A stretch of DNA of 9,149 nt from Chloroflexi bacterium RBG_16_57_11. GTDB lineage: Bacteria > Chloroflexota > Anaerolineae > Anaerolineales > UBA4823. This document shows, piece by piece, positions 5,390 through 9,149 of the stretch. A program made the position numbers and the translations under genes. Location of the stretch: the NCBI GenBank assembly GCA_001795165.1, contig MGNS01000007.1:4218-13366 (forward strand), read 5' to 3'. The notes beneath the pieces are model-generated. The model was not told where the DNA came from. It worked only from the letters and a program-made list of their open reading frames with translations, and ran no database searches. The stretch's first letter is position 1. Each line of letters begins with the position of its first letter.

Positions 5390-6735
5390 GGTGGTCTTCC
5401 TGGCGTTACTTGTGGACCTCGCAAGACATCCGGCGAAAGCTGCTGGTTACCCTGCTCTTGTTATCGATCTATCGTCTGGCGGCGCATGTTCCCGTCCCAG
5501 GCGTCGATAAAACTGCTATTTCCCAGATCATGGCCGCCGGCGGCGCAGGCGGAACGCTGGTGGGCTTGTTGGATTTGCTCTCTGGCGGCACGGTGTCGAA
5601 CTTCTCGGTGCTGGCGATGGGGGTTTACCCTTATATTACCGCCCAAATCATCCTCCAGCTTCTGGTACCCATCATCCCCGCTTTGCAGCGCAGGATGGAG
5701 GAAGATCCTCGTGAAGGCCAGAAGTGGATGGAAAAGTGGACTTATATCCTGGCAGTGCCGATGGCTGCGTTGCAGGCGATTGGACAGATTAATATCTTCA
5801 ATAGCCTGTCGGGAGGGGTGCCGATCATCCAGAATTTCGGTTTTATCCCCGGGTCGATCGCCAGCACCTTGGCCATTATTCTCAGCATGACGGCTGGGAC
5901 GATGTTTGCCATCTGGCTGGGTGAGTTGATCTCGGAATATGGCATTCGCAATCAGGGCCTATCGCTGATCATTTTCGCCGGAATCGTCTCCCGCATCCCG
6001 GCGAACTTTGGCGCGATCCTGGCCGACGAACAAAACCGCACGTGGATGTTCCCCCTGACCTTGCTGATCACAATGGTGATCATCTTCGCCATCGTCTTCG
6101 TCCAGCAAGGCCGGCGTAACGTGCCGGTGATGTATCCGGGTCGGCGGGGGGGCAACCGTATGTCCATGCCGGTGAAAGGCACGCTGCCTTTGATGGTCAA
6201 CATGGCAGGCATGATCCCGTTGATCTTTGCTCAATCGCTGCTGACCTTCCCGGCGATCTTGGCCAGCTTTTTTGCCCAGTCTTCGGTCGCCTGGGTGCGC
6301 AATATGGCCACCACGATCCAAAACCTGTTCGGCGGCAACAGCGATTTCTACTGGATCATGTATTTCATCATGGTCGTAGCCTTTACGTTCTTCTACACCA
6401 ATGTTTTGTTTGCACAACAGAACTATGGCGAGAATTTGAAACGTGTGGGCGCGCAAATCCCTGGCGTCAGCCGCGGTGCGCCCACGCAAAAGTATTTGAA
6501 TAAAGTTTTGTCGCGCATCACCCTGCCTGGCGCTCTTTTTCTGGGTACTGTTGCCGTGTTGCCATGGCTGGTCAGCTTGATCATCCCGGCATTTGGAAAC
6601 AGCCAGGCCAGCAGTTTCTTCCTGGTTTCTTCGGCGGGACTGTTGATTGTCGTGGGTGTGGTGCGGGATACGTTCTTTAACATCCAGGCAGAGCTAAAGC
6701 TCCACGGGTATGATGACGCGCTGCTGATTAAATAG
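5386..6735 (+). CDS. secY: Preprotein translocase channel subunit SecY
   Basis: SecY is the ten-helix pore of the SecYEG translocon in the cytoplasmic membrane, through which unfolded secretory proteins pass and membrane proteins are inserted. The 449-residue product has a cytoplasmic N-terminus (WTSQDIRRKLL) and TM1 at about 19-36. The plug region is at about 57-74 (GGTLVGLLDLLSGGTVSNFS), with TM2 after it (LAMGVYPYITAQIILQLL). Further hydrophobic helices lie near 118-136, 157-180, 190-208, 220-240, 268-290, 322-345, 378-402 and 411-430. The basic loop 242-259 (GRRNVPV...GRRGGNR) and the loop NLKRVGAQIPGVSRG before TM9 are the cytoplasmic C4 and C5 regions that contact SecA or the ribosome. 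The loop before TM5 reads GIRNQGLS where most SecY proteins have GIGNGxS. ATG 5386 follows AAAGGAG by 6 nt. Length and position after rplO are standard. Confidence 0.98.
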   Translation: MRWSSWRYLWTSQDIRRKLLVTLLLLSIYRLAAHVPVPGVDKTAISQIMAAGGAGGTLVGLLDLLSGGTVSNFSVLAMGVYPYITAQIILQLLVPIIPALQRRMEEDPREGQKWMEKWTYILAVPMAALQAIGQINIFNSLSGGVPIIQNFGFIPGSIASTLAIILSMTAGTMFAIWLGELISEYGIRNQGLSLIIFAGIVSRIPANFGAILADEQNRTWMFPLTLLITMVIIFAIVFVQQGRRNVPVMYPGRRGGNRMSMPVKGTLPLMVNMAGMIPLIFAQSLLTFPAILASFFAQSSVAWVRNMATTIQNLFGGNSDFYWIMYFIMVVAFTFFYTNVLFAQQNYGENLKRVGAQIPGVSRGAPTQKYLNKVLSRITLPGALFLGTVAVLPWLVSLIIPAFGNSQASSFFLVSSAGLLIVVGVVRDTFFNIQAELKLHGYDDALLIK

Positions 6736-6764
6736 CGTTGATCTGACATCAGGAGAAAGTGTCT

Positions 6765-7421
6765 ATGCCAACGTACATCGTGCTTCTCGGACCGCCGGGC
6801 GCCGGAAAAGGCACCCAGGCGCAAATCGTTTCCAAGACCCTCGGCCTGCCGCACATCTCTTCAGGCGACATCTTCCGTGAAAACCTGAAGAACCAGACAA
6901 GCCTGGGGGTGCAGGCCAAAGGCTACATGGATCGCGGCGAGCTGGTCCCCGATGATCTGACCATCTCGATGATCCGCGATCGCCTGTCCCGTCCTGACTG
7001 TGCCTCGGGCGCGCTATTGGACGGTTTCCCACGTACGGTTGAGCAGGCGAAAGCCCTGGCTGGCATGCTGGAAGGTTTCCATGGAGCGGTCAATGCTGTC
7101 CCGTACATCAAAGTGGCAGAGCAGGTGCTGATCGAGCGCTTGACCGGACGCTGGACCTGCCGCGCACAGGGGCATGTCTTTCACGAGATGCACAACCCGC
7201 CGAAACTGGCGGGCGTCTGTGATCACGATGGCTCAGAGCTGTACCAGCGCGAGGATGACAAAGCGGAAACCGTAATCAATCGTATCACAGTATATTTCGC
7301 CCAGACCGCCCCGTTAATCGAGTTCTATCAACGGGGGGGACAGCTCCTGGAGATCGATGGCACGCAGCCGATTGATAGAGTGACGGCTGATTTGCTGGCG
7401 GCACTGGCGAAAAAGGTGTAA
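6765..7421 (+). CDS. adk: Adenylate kinase
   Basis: Adenylate kinase converts ATP and AMP to two ADP in the cytoplasm. The 218-residue long-form enzyme has the P-loop GPPGAGKGT (residues 9-17, Lys15), the AMP-binding segment SSGDIFREN (32-40), the DGFPRT motif (86-91), and the LID domain at about 128-165 with QREDD and then INRITVY. The LID normally holds four zinc ligands. Here the positions read C132, Q135, C152 and D155, so one expected cysteine is glutamine, with H137 nearby as a possible substitute. ATG 6765 is chosen over GTG 6759 because AGGAG (6751-6755) is 9 nt from the ATG but only 3 nt from the GTG, and MPTYIVLLGPPG is the usual start. It lies 29 nt after secY and 7 nt before map, as in many bacteria. 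Confidence 0.98.
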   Translation: MPTYIVLLGPPGAGKGTQAQIVSKTLGLPHISSGDIFRENLKNQTSLGVQAKGYMDRGELVPDDLTISMIRDRLSRPDCASGALLDGFPRTVEQAKALAGMLEGFHGAVNAVPYIKVAEQVLIERLTGRWTCRAQGHVFHEMHNPPKLAGVCDHDGSELYQREDDKAETVINRITVYFAQTAPLIEFYQRGGQLLEIDGTQPIDRVTADLLAALAKKV

Positions 7422-7428
7422 TCTGGAT

Positions 7429-8199
7429 ATGAGCTGGGACCGGAATATTGTCATTAAGAGCCAGGCAGAGCTTGCCTTGATGCGCGAAGCAGGACGTGTG
7501 AACGCGCTGGCGTTAGCGACCGTTCGGGAGATGATTGGCCCGGGAGTCGCCACGGCGGATCTGGACGCGGCGGCTGAAGAAGTCATCCGTAAGCATGGCG
7601 GCATTCCGGTGTTCAAAGGCTATCCTGGCGCTTATCCTTTCCCGGCAACCTTATGCATCAGCGTTAATGAAGAGCTGGTGCACGGTTTTCCATCCAAACG
7701 GCGCCTGAAAGTTGGCGATGTCGTCTCGGTGGATTGCGGGACGCTGCTGGGTGGTTTCGTTGGCGACGCCGCCTTCACAGTCGGCGTGGGTGAGGTTTCA
7801 GCCCAGGCTCGCCGCCTGATCGAAGTTACGGAGCATGCGCTGCAGGTAGGCATTGCCCAGATGCGGGTCGGCAACCGGACGGGTGATGTCTCAGCAGCCA
7901 TTCAACAATACGTCGAGAGTAACGGCTTCCATGTGACGCATGAATACACCGGGCACGGCGTCGGGCAACAGATGCACGAAGGCCCACAGGTGCCGAATTA
8001 CGGCGCACCCGGTCGTGGTGTTGTGCTGCGCCCGGGAATGACCATCGCCCTGGAGCCGATGGTTTTGGTGGGCACCCCGCGCACTCGTGTGATGCCCGAT
8101 CAATGGACCGTGGTCTCGGTGGATGGCTCCCTCACCGCTCATTCCGAGCACACGGTGGCTGTCACCGAGGCCGATCCGTGGATTTTGACATTGCCATGA
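7429..8199 (+). CDS. map: Methionine aminopeptidase, type I
   Basis: This cytoplasmic metalloenzyme removes the initiator methionine from new proteins. The 256-residue product has the pita-bread fold of the M24 family, with all five metal ligands in place: D102 (SVDCG), D113 (FVGDAAF), H176 (GHGVGQQMHE), E209 (ALEPM) and E240 (HSEHTVAV). The substrate-binding histidines H85 (VHGFP) and H183 are also present. There is no N-terminal zinc-finger extension, so it is type Ia-like. ATG 7429 gives the expected IVIKSQAELALMREAGRV start. The ribosome binding site is weak (AAGGTG at 7413-7418, overlapping the end of adk), suggesting coupling with adk. Its TGA stop overlaps an ATG at 8196. The next gene would normally be infA, but that is missing here. 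Confidence 0.98.
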   Translation: MSWDRNIVIKSQAELALMREAGRVNALALATVREMIGPGVATADLDAAAEEVIRKHGGIPVFKGYPGAYPFPATLCISVNEELVHGFPSKRRLKVGDVVSVDCGTLLGGFVGDAAFTVGVGEVSAQARRLIEVTEHALQVGIAQMRVGNRTGDVSAAIQQYVESNGFHVTHEYTGHGVGQQMHEGPQVPNYGAPGRGVVLRPGMTIALEPMVLVGTPRTRVMPDQWTVVSVDGSLTAHSEHTVAVTEADPWILTLP

Positions 8200-8252
8200 A
8201 AAAAAATAATTCAGTCTGGACGAAACAGATTGAAGTAAGTATAATGGAAACT
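8199..8252 (+). promoter_or_regulatory. Sigma70-type promoter before rpmJ, with A-rich upstream element
   Basis: A perfect -10 hexamer TATAAT lies at 8240-8245, preceded by an optimal 17-nt spacer and a -35-like TGGACG (8217-8222, four of six consensus bases). Upstream is an A/T tract of eight A followed by TAATT (8199-8211), placed where UP elements of strong ribosomal promoters sit. Transcription would begin near 8250-8253, leaving a leader of about 60 nt before rpmJ. A nearer TTGACA at 8185-8190 has no -10 at good spacing. The motif match is seen in the sequence; strength and use are inferred. Confidence 0.7.
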
Positions 8253-8310
8253 TCGGCTGGAGAGCTTCTAGACCAGGGTTCACCGAGCCTGTAATGAAGG
8301 AGATCTTTTT
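8253..8310 (+). promoter_or_regulatory. Short 5' leader of the rpmJ-rpsM transcript with ribosome binding site
   Basis: This is the predicted untranslated leader between the 8240-8245 promoter and rpmJ. It contains weak inverted repeats, CTGG (8257-8260) with CCAG (8273-8276), and GGCT (8255-8258) with AGCC (8285-8288). These share bases, so they could only be alternative pairings. It ends with AAGGAG at 8297-8302, 8 nt before ATG 8311. No coding sequence or terminator was recognised in 8200-8310. Confidence 0.4.
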
Positions 8311-8424
8311 ATGAAAGTTACGGCATCGATCAAACCGCGCTGCGCGAATTGTAAACTCGTCCGGCGCAAAGGCGTCCTGTACGTCATCTGTAGCAACCCA
8401 AAGCATAAGCAGCGACAGGGATAG
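8311..8424 (+). CDS. rpmJ: 50S ribosomal protein L36, zinc-binding form
   Basis: L36 is the smallest 50S protein, a zinc ribbon that binds 23S rRNA near the base of the L7/L12 stalk. The 37-residue product is MKVTASIKPRC at the start, with zinc ligands C11, C14, C27 and H32 in the pattern CxxC...C...H, and the invariant ending PKHKQRQG. This is the metal-binding (C+) form. ATG 8311 has a strong AAGGAG ribosome binding site 8 nt upstream. It is the first gene after the predicted internal promoter and is followed 6 nt later by rpsM. Confidence 0.97.
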   Translation: MKVTASIKPRCANCKLVRRKGVLYVICSNPKHKQRQG

Positions 8425-8430
8425 GCAGAT

Positions 8431-8817
8431 ATGGCACGTATCGAAGGTGTTGATCTTCCACGCAACAAACGTATCGAGATTGGCTTGACCTATCTCTATG
8501 GCATTGGGCTACCCCGGGCGCAACAAGTCCTGGCCTCCACCAAGGTGGATCCGGATCGGCGCGTCAAAGACCTGACCGATGCCGAAGTCGCCTTGCTGCG
8601 CGACTATATCACGCAGAATTATAAAGTCGAAGGCGACCTGCGCCGCGAGGTGCAGCTGAACATTAAGCGCCTGATCGAGATCGGCAGCTACCGCGGTCTG
8701 CGTCACCGTCGCAACCTGCCTGCTCGTGGCCAGCGCACTCGCACCAACGCCCGCACCCGCAAGGGCCCCAAGAAAACTGTGGCCGGTCGCGGTCGCCGCC
8801 GTGGCGCAAAGAAATAA
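8431..8817 (+). CDS. rpsM: 30S ribosomal protein S13
   Basis: S13 is a 30S head protein that contacts the P-site tRNA and forms intersubunit bridges with L5 and 23S rRNA. The 128-residue product begins MARIEGVDLPRNKRIEIGLT, has the helix-turn YLYGIGLPRAQQVL (21-34), and ends with the family signature YRGLRHRRNLPARGQRTRTN (87-106) and a basic tail ending GRRRGAKK that reaches towards tRNA. Length is a little above the E. coli 118. The ribosome binding site is poor (TAGG at 8422-8425, overlapping the rpmJ stop), so translation is probably coupled to rpmJ. Confidence 0.98.
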   Translation: MARIEGVDLPRNKRIEIGLTYLYGIGLPRAQQVLASTKVDPDRRVKDLTDAEVALLRDYITQNYKVEGDLRREVQLNIKRLIEIGSYRGLRHRRNLPARGQRTRTNARTRKGPKKTVAGRGRRRGAKK

Positions 8818-8942
8818 AATTGGGTTCATTCTGCCTGCCTGGATTGGGTACCTTCCACCCAGTGGCTGTCTCGGCGGCAGTGACAGGATTGGAGTTTACA
8901 CTGCTCGGTGTAGGCCCCGAATCAATGAGATAGTGAGGTACT
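8818..8942 (+). promoter_or_regulatory. Structured rpsM-rpsK intergenic leader, candidate cis-regulatory RNA
   Basis: This 125-nt gap is the longest in the window and has no recognisable gene. It can form four successive hairpins: ATTGGGT/ACCCAGT (8843-8849 with 8857-8863, one G-T pair), CTGTC/GACAG (8866-8870 with 8882-8886), TACAC/GTGTA (8897-8901 with 8908-8912), and ATAGT/ACTAT (8930-8934 with 8940-8944). The last has the GAGGT ribosome binding site in its loop and the first two bases of the rpsK start codon in its stem. No T-tract terminator and no good promoter were found. Regulation by a ribosomal protein is inference. Confidence 0.45.
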
Positions 8943-9149
8943 ATGGCTCAAAGTGTACGTGCTGCGCGCCGTAAGGGCGGTGCAAAGAAAGTGAAGCGGA
9001 CGCTGTCCTCCGGACAGGTCCACATCAATGCGACTTTCAATAACACGATTGTCACAGTGACCGACCAACAAGGTAACACGGTGGCCTGGGGCAGCGCCGG
9101 TTCGGCTGGTTTCAAGGGCTCACGCAAAAGCACGCCTTTTGCAGCCCGG
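8943..9149 (+). CDS. rpsK: 30S ribosomal protein S11, N-terminal part (3' end outside window)
   Basis: S11 lies on the platform of the 30S subunit near the mRNA exit and E site. The first 69 codons are present. The product starts MAQSVRAARRKGGAKKVKRT, a basic tail, and then shows the family pattern: VHINATFNNTIVTVTD (about 26-41), GNTVAWGSAGSAGFKGSRK, and STPFAAR at the window edge. ATG 8943 follows GAGGT (8935-8939) by 3 nt, a short spacing, and both may be held in a small hairpin. The distance from rpsM (125 nt) is unusually long. The alpha operon order predicts rpsD, rpoA and rplQ downstream, which cannot be seen here. Confidence 0.97.
   Translation, partial: MAQSVRAARRKGGAKKVKRTLSSGQVHINATFNNTIVTVTDQQGNTVAWGSAGSAGFKGSRKSTPFAAR

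Noticed and set aside
8185..8210. Consensus TTGACA (8185-8190) with AATAAT (8205-8210) as an alternative promoter before rpmJ.
   Set aside because: The spacer is only 14 nt, too short for normal sigma70 use. The TGGACG/TATAAT pair with 17 nt is better.
8196..8294. A 32-codon frame beginning MKKNNSVWTKQIEV that overlaps the map stop as ATGA, sitting where infA would be; the IEV recalled the start of IF-1.
   Set aside because: It has no ribosome binding site, the similarity stops after three residues, and it runs across the predicted promoter. Better explained as chance reading of regulatory DNA.
8895..8923. TTTACA in the rpsM-rpsK gap as a possible -35 box for a promoter of rpsK.
   Set aside because: At 17-18 nt spacing the sequences CGAATC or GAATCA do not resemble a -10 hexamer.

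Overview
The window is a stretch of the conserved S10-spc-alpha ribosomal protein supercluster. All genes are on the + strand and tightly packed. Order: 'rpsC (3' end)-rplP-rpmC-rpsQ (end of the S10 block); rplN-rplX-rplE-rpsN (zinc type)-rpsH-rplF-rplR-rpsE-rpmD-rplO-secY (spc block); adk-map; rpmJ-rpsM-rpsK' (start of the alpha block, cut by the window end). Nineteen protein genes are supported: seventeen complete and two partial. There are no tRNA or rRNA genes, mobile elements, CRISPR arrays, breaks or frameshifts.

The organism is a bacterium with moderately high GC. The protein sequences (adenylate kinase with a CxxQ...CxxD lid, short zinc-type S14, L24 with two CxxC pairs, adk-map between secY and rpmJ) look to me like Chloroflexota, probably an Anaerolineae-like lineage. 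That placement comes from recalled resemblance and is not a computed result.

Nucleotides 1-1590 hold rpsC to rplN. Three successive junctions there (rplP/rpmC, rpmC/rpsQ, rpsQ/rplN) are 4-nt ATGA stop/start overlaps, implying translational coupling. Nucleotides 1591-5351 hold the rest of the spc ribosomal proteins, with short gaps and one larger 82-nt gap before rpsE that contains a hairpin. Nucleotides 5352-8199 hold secY, adk and map: the membrane translocation channel, nucleotide homeostasis, and N-terminal methionine removal. From 8200 the layout changes. The usual infA gene between map and rpmJ is missing. In its place is a 111-nt spacer with a convincing sigma70-type promoter (TGGACG-17 nt-TATAAT with an A-rich upstream element), which probably drives rpmJ-rpsM-rpsK and genes beyond the window. 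A second spacer of 125 nt between rpsM and rpsK can fold into several successive hairpins, the last enclosing the rpsK Shine-Dalgarno sequence and start codon. It is a candidate autoregulatory leader.

The genes work together to build both ribosomal subunits and to export and mature new proteins. I see no undescribed defence, mobile or biosynthetic system. The points worth a second look are regulatory (promoter and leader at the spc/alpha boundary, bridging mini-ORF before secY), the missing infA, and an unusual adenylate kinase zinc site.
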